Both the position numbers and the translations under genes were made by a program. Shown here piece after piece: positions 9,247 to 17,221 of a stretch of 64,000 nt of DNA. The number at the start of each line of letters is the position of its first letter. Positions within the stretch are counted from its first letter, which is position 1. Origin of the DNA: Paludibacteraceae bacterium (GTDB lineage Bacteria > Bacteroidota > Bacteroidia > Bacteroidales > Paludibacteraceae); NCBI GenBank assembly GCA_017477325.1, contig JAFUWV010000011.1, forward strand, positions 124,001 to 188,000, in the 5' to 3' direction. The notes under the pieces were generated by a model that saw nothing but the letters and a program-made list of their open reading frames with translations, did not search any database and had not been told where the DNA came from.

Positions 9247-10246
9247 AAGTATATAGTATGTTGTTTTCTATTGTCTGTTCTTCAAAAAGTGAGCCAAAGC
9301 CACACTCTGCCACAGGAGCAGGTATGCCGCCACGAAGATTGAGTCCCGGGTTAATCTCCAAATGCACCTCGTCATATATGCCGGTTGACAATATATTCTT
9401 CAGTAGCGTTGCACCGCCCTCCACCAGTACCGAGTGGATGTTTCTCCGGGCAAGATCCGAGAGAATATACTGCCACTCCGTGTTGTCGGAATAGACTATC
9501 GTCTCAGCATCATGAGAGAAAATATTGTAGTTTAGAGGTACACGCCGGTGTCTGTCAAGCAGAATGCGAATGGGGTTTCGTCCCGCCCAGTGCGTGTTCA
9601 GCAGTTTGGGATTGTCGATAAGTGCCGTGTTGGTGCCTACCATGATCGACATGTTCTCCGCACGCATTTTGTGAACCACCTGTTTAGTTAGCGGATTGGA
9701 TATCACCACACGTTGGTCAGGCGAACCTATATAGCCGTCGGCTGACTGCGCCCACTTGAGTATCACATACGGTCTGTGCTTCTCATGCAGACAGATGAAA
9801 CGGCGGTTGAGATGCCTGCACTCTTTCTCCAACACACCCGTCACCACTTCTATGCCTGCATCACGCAGTTTCTTTATTCCACCTCCTGCCACCTTAGGGT
9901 TAGGGTCAAGAGAACCAACGACTACCCGGCGAATGTTCAGTTCGTCCTTCTTGCTTATTATCAGGTCAGCACAAGGCGGAGTCTTACCGAAATGCGAACA
10001 TGGCTCCAGAGACACGAAAAGAGTTGCCGGCGAACCACTGACTACTTCAGCCCTGCGACTTTCAGCTCCCATAAGACAATTCACCTCGGCATGCGGACCA
10101 CCGTACTGCCTATGCCATCCCTCCGACCATATCCTGTCCTCATCAGCCACCAGCACAGCACCTACCATCGGATTGGGAGCCACATAATACTCTCCCAATC
10201 GTGCCAACTCGAGGCAGCGGGCCATATATTTATCATAATTCAGCAT
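9233..10246 (-). CDS. ribD: Bifunctional riboflavin biosynthesis deaminase/reductase
   Basis: Catalyses the second and third steps of riboflavin synthesis from GTP: deamination of the pyrimidine, then reduction of the ribosyl side chain. The N-terminal deaminase domain (1-145) carries the zinc site with His52-Ala-Glu54 and a PCSHFGKTPPC motif giving Cys83 and Cys92. The C-terminal reductase domain (about 150-337) has a dihydrofolate-reductase-like pattern (PYVILKWAQSADGYIG, MVGTNTALIDNPKL, VLVEGGATLLKNIL). At 337 residues its length is normal. It is divergent from prmC with only 55 bp between the two starts. It shares a 14-nt overlap with the downstream lipoprotein gene, so a vitamin gene leads an envelope-protein operon, which is functionally unrelated but compact. 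Confidence 0.95.
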   Translation of the reverse strand: MLNYDKYMARCLELARLGEYYVAPNPMVGAVLVADEDRIWSEGWHRQYGGPHAEVNCLMGAESRRAEVVSGSPATLFVSLEPCSHFGKTPPCADLIISKKDELNIRRVVVGSLDPNPKVAGGGIKKLRDAGIEVVTGVLEKECRHLNRRFICLHEKHRPYVILKWAQSADGYIGSPDQRVVISNPLTKQVVHKMRAENMSIMVGTNTALIDNPKLLNTHWAGRNPIRILLDRHRRVPLNYNIFSHDAETIVYSDNTEWQYILSDLARRNIHSVLVEGGATLLKNILSTGIYDEVHLEINPGLNLRGGIPAPVAECGFGSLFEEQTIENNILYTYVHV

Positions 10247-10262
10247 ACTACAAACTCTAAAC

Positions 10263-10293
10263 TTTCAACTCTCAACTATTTTCCTTACCTTTG
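10263..10293 (+). promoter_or_regulatory. Bacteroidetes-type promoter of prmC (near-leaderless)
   Basis: TTTC at 10263-10266, 19 bp, then TACCTTTG at 10286-10293, matching the Bacteroidetes -33/-7 pattern TTTG-N19-21-TAnnTTTG. The start of transcription is expected about 7 nt after the -7 box, close to 10300, while the prmC ATG is at 10302. The mRNA would therefore be leaderless or almost so. Confidence 0.6.
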
Positions 10294-10301
10294 CAGCCGA
10301 A

Positions 10302-11108
10302 ATGAACCCCACACTACTCTACATCGAAGACCGTCTGCGAGGCTATATTCCTGAGGATGAACGCCGTGAGACAGCTATGTGGCTCATCTGCGAGACCACA
10401 GGTTTGTTACGAGGCGAAATTCTGTGCAAAGATACGAAGAATATTCCAAATCTCGAAATATTAATCGAAAGAGTTTGTTCCGGTGAGCCTCTCCAATACA
10501 TCTTCGGGAAAGCATATTGGGGGGCAATGACCCTCAAAGTCACACCCGACACACTTATCCCCAGACCGGAAACATGGGAACTCGTAGAGGCTGTAAAAAG
10601 CAGATTCGCTGCTGATTGCAAACTACGGATACTTGATATTGGCACAGGCTCGGGGTGCATTGCCATAGCACTCAAGAAGGCACTGCCCGAATGCCCAATA
10701 GAGGCTTGCGACATAAGCAATGCCGCACTAAAGATAGCCGCAGACAATGCAATACAGAATAATACCGACATACGCTTCTTCAGGTGCGACATCCTCTCCG
10801 AGGACATCAATGACTACGATATCATTGTCTCCAATCCGCCATACGTAATGGAGCATGAGAAAACCGATATGCAAACACGCGTGCTTCAGTTTGAACCGCA
10901 CTCTGCACTCTTCGTACCCGATTCCGACCCGCTGATCTTCTACCGTACCATCGCACAAAAGAAGAAAGCACGACACCTCTTCTTCGAGATCAACGAGCAG
11001 ATGGGCGGAAGCATGAAACAGATGCTGCAGAATCTTGGCTATAAGGAGATAGAACTTGGCAAGGATATCTACGGCAAAGACAGAATCATAACCGCAGAAC
11101 TATCTTGA
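10302..11108 (+). CDS. prmC: Release factor glutamine methyltransferase
   Basis: Methylates the GGQ glutamine of peptide-chain release factors using SAM. The SAM-binding loop LDIGTGSGCIA is at 111-121 and the amide-methylating NPPY signature at 178-181 (SNPPYVMEHEK). The N-terminal helical release-factor-binding domain occupies about residues 1-85 (RETAMWLICETTGLLRGEIL, then EPLQYIFGKAYWG and IPRPETWELVE). At 268 residues it is slightly short but complete. Transcription probably starts next to the ATG from the promoter just upstream. recX follows after 42 nt, so the two may be co-transcribed. Confidence 0.95.
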   Translation: MNPTLLYIEDRLRGYIPEDERRETAMWLICETTGLLRGEILCKDTKNIPNLEILIERVCSGEPLQYIFGKAYWGAMTLKVTPDTLIPRPETWELVEAVKSRFAADCKLRILDIGTGSGCIAIALKKALPECPIEACDISNAALKIAADNAIQNNTDIRFFRCDILSEDINDYDIIVSNPPYVMEHEKTDMQTRVLQFEPHSALFVPDSDPLIFYRTIAQKKKARHLFFEINEQMGGSMKQMLQNLGYKEIELGKDIYGKDRIITAELS

Positions 11109-11150
11109 CATTCTCAAAAAACCTCTTCAAACTCTTCAAACTCAACAAAC

Positions 11151-11594
11151 ATGTCAAACTCGACGAACATAACAAAAGAGCAACTATGGCAAAAGGCTAC
11201 TGCCTACTGCGCCAAGAGCGAGCATTGCTGTGCTGAGGTCAGAGAAAAACTCTGGCAGTGGGGATGCAGAGACGATATTTGGAGAGGGGATATTCTCCGG
11301 CAACTCTGCCTGACTGGCTATATTGACGAACAGCGCTATTGCCGGGCATACGTCCACGACAAAGTGGCTTTCCAAGGGTGGGGACGGCAGAAGATACGCA
11401 TGATGCTTCTCTCTAAAGGAATGGACGAGGCGCTGGCAGAAGAGGCTCTAAGTCAAATTGACGAGGAGGAGTATAGCAGGGCGCTGAAAAAGGCACTTGA
11501 AAAATACAAAGGCGACCGCGAACGACAGATACGCCTTGCCCTCCAACGAGGATTCGATTATGGAGAGATACTGAACTCCCTCCGTGAGTCCTGA
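11151..11594 (+). CDS. recX: Regulatory protein RecX
   Basis: A small (147 aa) all-helical protein that limits RecA filament extension. It shows the three-helix repeat pattern of the family. KATAYCAKSEHCCAEVREKLWQWG is the first repeat, with RecX's usual AxxxL(S)xRxHSxxELxxKL layout in a Cys-rich form. FIDExRY appears as GYIDEQRYCRAYV, followed by GRQKIRMMLLSKGM. A third repeat, RALKKALEKYKGDRERQIRLALQRGFDYGEI, is near the C-terminus. It lies 42 nt behind prmC. The spacer before it is a degenerate CTTCAAACT tandem repeat rather than a recognisable ribosome-binding site. There is no recA nearby. Confidence 0.9.
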   Translation: MSNSTNITKEQLWQKATAYCAKSEHCCAEVREKLWQWGCRDDIWRGDILRQLCLTGYIDEQRYCRAYVHDKVAFQGWGRQKIRMMLLSKGMDEALAEEALSQIDEEEYSRALKKALEKYKGDRERQIRLALQRGFDYGEILNSLRES

Positions 11595-11629
11595 AATTAT
11601 GCATTATGAATTATGCATTATGTATCGCC

Positions 11630-12427
11630 TTACAGTTCTACACCAAAACCCAACACGTGCTCGTTCTTGCGGTGGGTCGTTATATATATGTCGTCCTGCA
11701 CCAGCATTGCCGAGCGGAATCTGCCCCAATCATAGCGGTAGAAGAAATTGAGCGTGACCGGAATACCGTTTTCTCGCTCTATCTTCCACTTCACACCGGC
11801 GGCACTACGCCAACGCTCCAGATACTGCCTGCCATTCTTCAGCGTGTACTCGTTGGCGTTAAGCGTATTGGCAAGTTCCGTCCAGACATACGGAGTCAGG
11901 TTGACCGGCTTGATGCCGTACGAGAAGTTCAAGTAATGACGCATCGTCCATGAGTATTTGTTCGTCGTACGAGGATCGATATAGTCGAAACGCATATCGC
12001 ATAGCACGTACTCCCTGAGCGACACTTTCAGCGCACCAAACCAGTACATGCCCATCACACCACCATACACGCGGTGCTTTATGTAGTTGTTAGGCTCGCT
12101 CCAGTGGTATTCCGAACTCTCCTCTGCGACCGCACCGTTTATCTTCAGCATGTATGCAGCATCCAGTTTCACATATTTTACAGGAGAATAACTCAACGTG
12201 ACCGACGTCAGAGACATGTCAAACACAGTGGCCGGCGAGAATGGAAGCATATCCAGACGCAGGTCCTCGAAGAATGTCATACTCACACCGTGCCGTATAG
12301 GCAGCGTATATGTCAAGTCAAGACGCACCTGGGCAAAAGTCTCCGTATAACCCTGCTCAATCACCTCTGAATGCAGACTCAGCACGCACACGCACACATT
12401 CAACCATATCAACAATCTACGTTTCAC
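11630..12427 (-). CDS. Predicted outer-membrane beta-barrel protein (DUF2490-like)
   Basis: About 265 residues with a hydrophobic leader (KRRLLIWLNVCVCVLSLHSE) and then many amphipathic strands rich in Tyr/Trp/Phe: VSMTFFEDLRLDMLPF, VYGGVMGMYWFGALKVSL, WTMRHYLNFSYGIKPV, LNFFYRYDWGRFRS. The C-terminus is HVLGFGVEL. This resembles the small barrel proteins labelled DUF2490 in Bacteroidetes. No in-frame ATG lies in the leader region. The GTG at 12425-12427 sits directly after a promoter box at 12432-12439, so I take that GTG as the start; an upstream TTG at 12454 would precede the promoter. The gene converges with recX and is divergent from the alkaline phosphatase gene. Function unknown. Confidence 0.65.
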   Translation of the reverse strand: MKRRLLIWLNVCVCVLSLHSEVIEQGYTETFAQVRLDLTYTLPIRHGVSMTFFEDLRLDMLPFSPATVFDMSLTSVTLSYSPVKYVKLDAAYMLKINGAVAEESSEYHWSEPNNYIKHRVYGGVMGMYWFGALKVSLREYVLCDMRFDYIDPRTTNKYSWTMRHYLNFSYGIKPVNLTPYVWTELANTLNANEYTLKNGRQYLERWRSAAGVKWKIERENGIPVTLNFFYRYDWGRFRSAMLVQDDIYITTHRKNEHVLGFGVEL

Positions 12428-12431
12428 GCTG

Positions 12432-12439
12432 CAAAGATA
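12432..12439 (-). promoter_or_regulatory. TAnnTTTG -7 box for the minus-strand barrel gene
   Basis: TATCTTTG on the minus strand ends 4 bp before the GTG start of the barrel gene, with a GTTG element about 20 bp further upstream. The expected transcript start coincides with the GTG, which points to a leaderless GTG-initiated message. Confidence 0.5.
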
Positions 12440-12470
12440 ACAAAAAAAATGCAAACTCTCAACTTTAAAC

Positions 12471-12501
12471 TTTCAGTTTTCAACTATTTTCCGTACCTTT
12501 G
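12471..12501 (+). promoter_or_regulatory. Bacteroidetes-type promoter of the alkaline phosphatase gene
   Basis: TTTC at 12471-12474, 19 bp, TACCTTTG at 12494-12501. About 38 bp around it nearly duplicate the prmC promoter (both contain TCAACTATTTTCC followed by one base and TACCTTTGCA). The ATG is 21 bp downstream. Confidence 0.6.
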
Positions 12502-12522
12502 CACCTCAAAACAACAAGTTTC

Positions 12523-13956
12523 ATGAAAAAAGTCACCCTCTTTCTCATCCTCATCTGCTTCATCATCTCTGCCAATGCACAGGTAAAGTACATCTTCTAC
12601 TTCATTGGCGACGGTATGGGGCAAAACCAAGTACTCGCTACAGAAATGTATCTTGCTGAGCTGCAGGGCAAAATAGGCACACAGCCACTTTGCTTCACAC
12701 AGTTCCCCGTCACAGGACAGTGCACAACCTTCTCCACCTCCAACGGCATCACCGACTCTGCAGCTGCCGGTACCGCACTCGCATCAGGAGAGAAAACCAA
12801 AAACAGCACTCTCGGACTGAGGCCCGACGGAAAACCCGTATATACCATCGCCGAGCGGCTACGAGACAAAGGATGGGGAGTAGGCATCACCACCAGCGTA
12901 AGCATCGACCATGCCACACCTGCGGCTTTCTATGCTCATGTAGACAAACGAAACCGGTACTACGAGATCGGTACACAACTCGCACAGTCAGGGTTCCATT
13001 TCTTCGGCGGTGCCACCTTCTACCAACCCTATCCAAAGGACAAAGCCGAATGGGCGGAGAAGAATGGCAGGGAGGCCGGATCGCTTTATGAACTATGCCG
13101 CGACAACGGATATACTTTTGCTCGTGGCTACGAAAACTATCAGAACTCGAAGGACGGTTGTGACAAGATGATTCTTATTCAGCCCCACGAAGGACTCACC
13201 GACGACTATAAAGGCAACGGAATGATTCCATACCTCATCGACAGAAAGGCGGACGACCTCAGCCTCACACAAATCACTGAAGCTGCAATCGACTTCCTCT
13301 CTACACGCCACGACCGCTTCTTCCTCATGGTAGAAGGCGGAGCTATTGACTGGGCTTGTCACTCCAACGATGCCGCTACCGCCATACACGATGTCATCGA
13401 CTTCGACAATGCCATACGTCTCGCATTCGAGTTCTACCTGCAACACCCCTCCGAGACACTCATCATCGTCACTGCCGACCACGAGACAGGAGGAATGGCA
13501 CTCGGCAACTCTGACTACAACCTCCGTCTGCAACTGCTTCAGCACCAGAAACTCTCTGTCGGAGAACTATCCGGACGACTCAAACAACTCCACTCCTCTC
13601 AGGGCAAAAAACTGCAGTGGCAAACCGTCAGACAGCTCTTCACCGACCAACTCGGTTTCTACACAAACGTACAGATCTCACCCGAGGAAGACAAAACCAT
13701 GCAAAAGCAGTTCAAGCAGCTCAAGAAAGGTAAGGCAAAGCAGGTCAAGACTCTTTATAAACAATTCGACGGCCTCAGCGCATACGCCGTCGCACTACTC
13801 AATAAGAAGGCAAAAATCGGCTGGACTACCGGTTCGCACTCTGCAGCCGCTGTAGGCGTATGGGCGGTCGGTGCAGGAGCGGAACGATTCACCGGATGGC
13901 AGGACGACACGCAGATTGCACCCAAGATCATCATGGCTGCCGAAGGACAAAAGTAA
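12523..13956 (+). CDS. Alkaline phosphatase (PhoA superfamily)
   Basis: A 477-residue secreted phosphomonoesterase. The ATG at 12523 gives a proper signal peptide MKKVTLFLILICFIISANAQ, while an upstream TTG reading would cross the promoter. Metal and catalytic motifs of the family are all present: IGDGMG (first metal-binding Asp at 30), ITDSAAAGTALASGEKT (nucleophile Ser79), EGGAIDWACHSND, VTADHETGG, and the late histidine in TTGSHSAAAVGVWAVG. It acts in the periplasm on phosphate esters, with zinc and magnesium. It is apparently monocistronic, divergent from the barrel gene. No Pho-box-like element is evident, so phosphate control is not demonstrated. Confidence 0.93.
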   Translation: MKKVTLFLILICFIISANAQVKYIFYFIGDGMGQNQVLATEMYLAELQGKIGTQPLCFTQFPVTGQCTTFSTSNGITDSAAAGTALASGEKTKNSTLGLRPDGKPVYTIAERLRDKGWGVGITTSVSIDHATPAAFYAHVDKRNRYYEIGTQLAQSGFHFFGGATFYQPYPKDKAEWAEKNGREAGSLYELCRDNGYTFARGYENYQNSKDGCDKMILIQPHEGLTDDYKGNGMIPYLIDRKADDLSLTQITEAAIDFLSTRHDRFFLMVEGGAIDWACHSNDAATAIHDVIDFDNAIRLAFEFYLQHPSETLIIVTADHETGGMALGNSDYNLRLQLLQHQKLSVGELSGRLKQLHSSQGKKLQWQTVRQLFTDQLGFYTNVQISPEEDKTMQKQFKQLKKGKAKQVKTLYKQFDGLSAYAVALLNKKAKIGWTTGSHSAAAVGVWAVGAGAERFTGWQDDTQIAPKIIMAAEGQK

Positions 13957-14194
13957 ATAGAATCCAAAATAACATTTTATCATTCAATAATGCTCCTGCA
14001 TATGATAAATCTGCTGGAGCAGTATTGCTTTGTCTATCCATGTTACAGATAGACATTGCCAAATTACACATTATCAATTTATTCAAAAACCGCCTTGTCT
14101 ATCATTTTTCTGATATTGGACACTTGCATGACAGAAATAAATGCCGTGATTTGGCAGCGGAAACCAACACCTCTCACATTATATTATTTATATT
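13957..14194. other. Gene-free stretch after alkaline phosphatase
   Basis: AT-rich spacer. A weak imperfect hairpin (GCTCC...GGAGC, about 13992-14019) may end the phosphatase transcript, but there is no U-run. Nothing else recognisable. Confidence 0.4.
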
Positions 14195-14365
14195 ATGTTA
14201 TTGTCAATCTCTCCTATAGAACTGCAGATGGTAGAACGTGAGCTTATAGAAATAGCGTTCTATATATTTGTCTGCCTACTATTCTATTTTCTCTTTATTC
14301 GTCACGCACGGAAAGATAAAGCATTGGCTGATGAGCAAAATTTAGAGCAAGCCCCCCCTGACTGA
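14195..14365 (+). CDS. Possible 56-residue single-pass membrane protein
   Basis: A short reading frame whose translation is MLLSISPIELQMVERELIE, then a hydrophobic segment IAFYIFVCLLFYFLFI (residues 20-35), then a basic stop-transfer RHARKDK and an acidic/polar tail ending EQAPPD. The layout (short N-terminus, one membrane helix, positive inside) is that of a genuine small membrane protein. No recognisable homologue or ribosome-binding site is seen, and the region lacks other coding content. It stands alone between the alkaline phosphatase gene and tRNA-Asp. Treat as a candidate; conservation in relatives would decide. Confidence 0.35.
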   Translation: MLLSISPIELQMVERELIEIAFYIFVCLLFYFLFIRHARKDKALADEQNLEQAPPD

Positions 14366-14445
14366 CACCATTCCTCACTCCGGCAACCCGCTACTTTAGG
14401 AGCGACCTCGCATTTTATGGCATTCACTGCGTTCAGTCTCTACAC

Positions 14446-14476
14446 AAAAAAGGGAGTCTTGACTGACTCCCTTTTT
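14446..14476 (-). terminator. Intrinsic terminator of tRNA-Asp
   Basis: AAAGGGAGTC and GACTCCCTTT form a perfect stem around a short loop. On the minus strand a T-run follows, directly after the tRNA 3' end. Confidence 0.75.
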
Positions 14477-14477
14477 G

Positions 14478-14551
14478 CGGTGCCGACGAGACTCGAACTC
14501 GCGACCTCCGGCGTGACAGGCCGGCATTCTAACCAGCTGAACTACAGCACC
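14478..14551 (-). tRNA. tRNA-Asp (anticodon GTC)
   Basis: The minus strand folds as a cloverleaf. Acceptor GGTGCTG pairs with CGGCACC and the discriminator is G. The D-arm contains AGCTGGTTAGA. The anticodon stem CCGGC/GCCGG encloses loop CTGTCAC with anticodon GTC. The T-arm contains GTTCGAGTC. CCA is not encoded. The gene has its own promoter box (14625-14632) and terminator. Confidence 0.95.
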
Positions 14552-14624
14552 TCATTTTCTGCTTAGGCAGGTCAGAAGAAAGACTCCGCCAGAGCAGATG
14601 CAGTTGATTTCTCAATTGCGGGTG

Positions 14625-14632
14625 CAAAAGTA
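14625..14632 (-). promoter_or_regulatory. TAnnTTTG promoter box of tRNA-Asp
   Basis: TACTTTTG on the minus strand, followed by GCA, about 75 nt upstream of the mature tRNA. An identical box with the same flank precedes tRNA-Leu at 33493-33500. Confidence 0.55.
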
Positions 14633-14758
14633 CTGCAAATTTTTCATTCCCACAATACCCCAGTGCATTTTTTTTGAAAATAATTATGGTACAGAAGGCT
14701 TGACGGGAGGGCAAAGGGCAAATAATCAAAGAGAAAGGTCAAGTTTATTAATAAAAGA

Positions 14759-14790
14759 TTTGTGTATTTAAAAATCTTGCAGTAACTTTG
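14759..14790 (+). promoter_or_regulatory. Promoter of the cytoplasmic FKBP gene
   Basis: TTTG at 14759-14762, exactly 20 bp, then TAACTTTG at 14783-14790: a full match to the Bacteroidetes consensus. The predicted leader to the ATG at 14885 is about 88 nt, AT-rich, with AAATAAACAAA-like repeats. Confidence 0.7.
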
Positions 14791-14884
14791 CACGTTGCAG
14801 AATATGGGGAAACAGGAACAAAACAGGAACAATAGATATAAATAAACGAACAAATAGAAATAAATAAACAAACAATACATATAT

Positions 14885-15469
14885 ATGGACAAGATCAGTT
14901 ATGCATTAGGACTCAGTTTGGGACAGAACCTACTGGGGAGCGGAGTGAAGAAGTTGAATTATCAGGATCTGGCTATAGGGATACAGGATGTACTCGAAGC
15001 CAAGCAACCGAAGATAACATATCAAGAGGCACAACAGATACTAAACCGTTTCTTCACAGACCTTGAGCAGGAAGTAGCCAAAGTAGAGAAAGAGCGCGGA
15101 GAGAAGTTCCTGGCAGAGAACGCAAAGCGAGCAGAAGTGAAGACGACAGCAAGCGGACTGCAGTACGAAGTGCTGAGTGCTACAATAGGACAGAAACCCA
15201 AAGCGACAGACAAAGTACGGGTACATTACGAAGGTACGCTGATTGACGGTACGGTGTTCGACAGCAGTTACAAGCGCGGAGAGCCCATCACATTCGGACT
15301 GAACCAAGTGATACGCGGCTGGACAGAAGGTCTGCAGTTGATGTCAATAGGCTCCAAATACAAGCTTTACATACCTTATCAGCTGGGGTACGGCGAGAGA
15401 GGCGCAGGCACCCAGATCCCTCCCTACTCCACTCTCATATTCACAGTGGAGCTGTTAGGAATAGAATAA
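14885..15469 (+). CDS. FKBP-type peptidyl-prolyl isomerase, cytoplasmic (FklB-like)
   Basis: A 194-residue FkpA/FklB-type isomerase that catalyses proline cis-trans isomerisation. The N-terminal dimerisation domain (about 1-75, starting DKISYALGLSLGQNLL) is followed by the FKBP domain. That begins [19 protein letters not shown] and carries the catalytic-site strands [45 protein letters not shown] and IPPYSTLIFTVELL. There is no signal peptide, so it should stay in the cytoplasm, unlike the second FKBP gene just downstream, which encodes a lipoprotein. The two FKBP domains are very similar, so the pair probably arose by duplication. It has its own strong promoter. Confidence 0.9.
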   Translation: MDKISYALGLSLGQNLLGSGVKKLNYQDLAIGIQDVLEAKQPKITYQEAQQILNRFFTDLEQEVAKVEKERGEKFLAENAKRAEVKTTASGLQYEVLSATIGQKPKATDKVRVHYEGTLIDGTVFDSSYKRGEPITFGLNQVIRGWTEGLQLMSIGSKYKLYIPYQLGYGERGAGTQIPPYSTLIFTVELLGIE

Positions 15470-15622
15470 GCAGAGAGGAAAAGGGTATTCAGAAAAGGTG
15501 CGAAATTTTAAGATTATGCATTTTTCTGCATAAAGGAGGAGATTGCTTACACTTTGCTTGGAGTATGCTTGACGAGTGCTTACCGAAAAGTGCGTTTTTT
15601 AAGATTTATGCATAATTATACA

Positions 15623-15651
15623 GGATTTTATGCAGAAAATGCATAAAATCC
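15623..15651. repeat. Perfect 12-bp inverted repeat before the lipoprotein FKBP gene
   Basis: GGATTTTATGCA (15623-15634), loop GAAAA, TGCATAAAATCC (15640-15651). No T-run follows on either strand, so it is not a standard terminator. It lies about 50 bp ahead of the next ATG. Further TGCATAA copies occur at about 15516-15535 and 15606-15613. Confidence 0.6.
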
Positions 15652-15702
15652 GAAAACAAACATAGATAAAACGAAAGAAAACAAAATAAACAACCAAATA
15701 AG

Positions 15703-16965
15703 ATGAAGAAAATAACATTACTGACACTTGTTGCCACAGTGGCAATGGTGTCGTGCAGCAACAGCTACGATGCAAAGAAGGTGTCGCTATTCAACCAGAC
15801 AGACAGTATAAACTACGCTCTGGGTCAGGTGAACGGTGCACAGATCAAGATGTACTACATGCAAGGCGACTCGTCGAAGAAGACAGTTGACCAATTCATG
15901 CAAGCTTTGACAGATGCCTACGAGGGCAAAGTAAAGGAAGAGAGTCAGATAGAGATGGTCGGCAAGAACATCGGCAACTTCGTGAAGAACACGGAGAAGA
16001 ACGGTGTGGCAGGCAACAAAGAGTGGACACTGAACGAGAAGCTGCTCTTCCAAGGCATGGTTAACGGCATGAAGCAAGACACAAGCATGATGACAGCAGA
16101 CCAAGCGAGAGAGTGGTTCCAGCAGAAGTACACCACTGCAAGAGTCAACATGAACGACAGCATAGAGGTAGGCAAAGCCAAGAAAGCCACTTGCGGAAAG
16201 AAGGTTAAGCAAGTGAAACTGCAGTCGGAACTGGACAGTATCAACTACTTCTTCGGCTACATGAACGGTGCTGACATTGCCCAGAACGTACTCAAAAACG
16301 ACTCGACAGGCAAAGATTTCAACGCACTGGTTGATGCCATCAACAAAGGTCTGAAGAGCGACATCAGCAATCCGCAACTCATACAGATGGCTCAGCAGAT
16401 AGGCAAGACAATAAAAGAGCAAGAGTCGGTAGGTCTGCTTGGCATAGAACAGATAGAGACCGAGTTCATGATGATACAGCAAGGCTTCACCAACGGTCTG
16501 AGCGGATTTGAGGAGATGATGACCAACGAAGCAGCAGGTGAATATGTGAACAACGCTATCAACAAAATCAAGTACGGCGACACCCAGGCAGAAGGCGAGC
16601 TCTTCCTTGAGGAGAACAAGAAGAAAGAAGGAGTAATCACGACAGAGTCGGGTCTGCAGTATGAAGTACTGAAACAAGGCAAGGGCAAGAAACCCGCTGC
16701 AACGGACAAGGTACGCGTACACTACCACGGCACCCTGATCGACGGCACCGTGTTTGACAGTTCGGTTGACCGCGGCGAACCTGCAGAGTTCTACCTGAAC
16801 CAGGTGATAGCAGGCTGGACCGAAGGTCTGCAGCTGATGCCGGAGGGTTCGAAGTACAAATTCTACATTCCTCAGGAACTGGGCTACGGCTCACGCGCAG
16901 CAGGTCAGATACCTCCATTCTCGACACTTATATTCGAAGTGGAACTGCTGAAGATAGTGAAGTAG
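15703..16965 (+). CDS. FKBP-type peptidyl-prolyl isomerase lipoprotein with duplicated N-domain
   Basis: A 420-residue lipoprotein. The signal [20 protein letters not shown] has its acylated cysteine at 18. Two copies of the FKBP N-terminal helical domain follow: one starts at [19 protein letters not shown] (about 35-150) and one at [20 protein letters not shown] (about 178-305). After them comes a single FKBP catalytic domain (about 310-420, [51 protein letters not shown]). Usual FkpA proteins carry one N-domain, so this one has an extra chaperone/dimer module. It probably folds proteins in the periplasm. It follows the cytoplasmic FKBP gene by 233 bp containing a palindrome, so it may have its own promoter. 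Confidence 0.9.
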   Translation: MKKITLLTLVATVAMVSCSNSYDAKKVSLFNQTDSINYALGQVNGAQIKMYYMQGDSSKKTVDQFMQALTDAYEGKVKEESQIEMVGKNIGNFVKNTEKNGVAGNKEWTLNEKLLFQGMVNGMKQDTSMMTADQAREWFQQKYTTARVNMNDSIEVGKAKKATCGKKVKQVKLQSELDSINYFFGYMNGADIAQNVLKNDSTGKDFNALVDAINKGLKSDISNPQLIQMAQQIGKTIKEQESVGLLGIEQIETEFMMIQQGFTNGLSGFEEMMTNEAAGEYVNNAINKIKYGDTQAEGELFLEENKKKEGVITTESGLQYEVLKQGKGKKPAATDKVRVHYHGTLIDGTVFDSSVDRGEPAEFYLNQVIAGWTEGLQLMPEGSKYKFYIPQELGYGSRAAGQIPPFSTLIFEVELLKIVK

Positions 16966-16971
16966 GGTTAT

Positions 16972-17015
16972 ATAAGTTGAGAGTTGAGAGTTGAGAGTTA
17001 AGAGTTGAGAGAAGT
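16972..17015. repeat. Degenerate tandem repeat (GAGAGTTGA)n
   Basis: About five copies of a 9-mer GAGAGTTGA, one altered to GAGAGTTAA, directly after the FKBP stop codon. The same theme, in reverse complement (TCAACTTTCAACTCT), fills spacers at 10.26, 12.46 and 56.88 kb. Confidence 0.65.
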
Positions 17016-17040
17016 CTTAAAGTATTAAAGTTAAAAGAGG

Positions 17041-17086
17041 AAAGCCTATTATGTCTCGCCATGAGAGGCTATTAGGCTTTTTTCTT
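17041..17086 (+). terminator. Intrinsic terminator after the FKBP lipoprotein gene
   Basis: AAAGCCTA (17041-17048) pairs with TAGGCTTT (17073-17080), and inner TCTC pairs with GAGA. A T-rich run TTTTTTCTTTT follows. Confidence 0.7.
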
Positions 17087-17221
17087 TTGACAAATCAGTT
17101 ATATTTATTGTAGAGAGCCGGATGGGAATCTGTCTCTACAAGCAGGATGATATTTTAACACAGAGGACATAAAGAGAAGTGCACAAAGAGCACAGAGGGG
17201 TGTAAGACAGAATAACAGAAG

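Noticed and set aside
13992..14019. Terminator of the alkaline phosphatase gene
   Set aside because: The stem is weak and imperfect with no T-run.
15787..16728. 313-codon minus-strand frame opposite the FKBP lipoprotein gene
   Set aside because: Antisense to a gene with strong FKBP motifs; low-complexity composition and no family.
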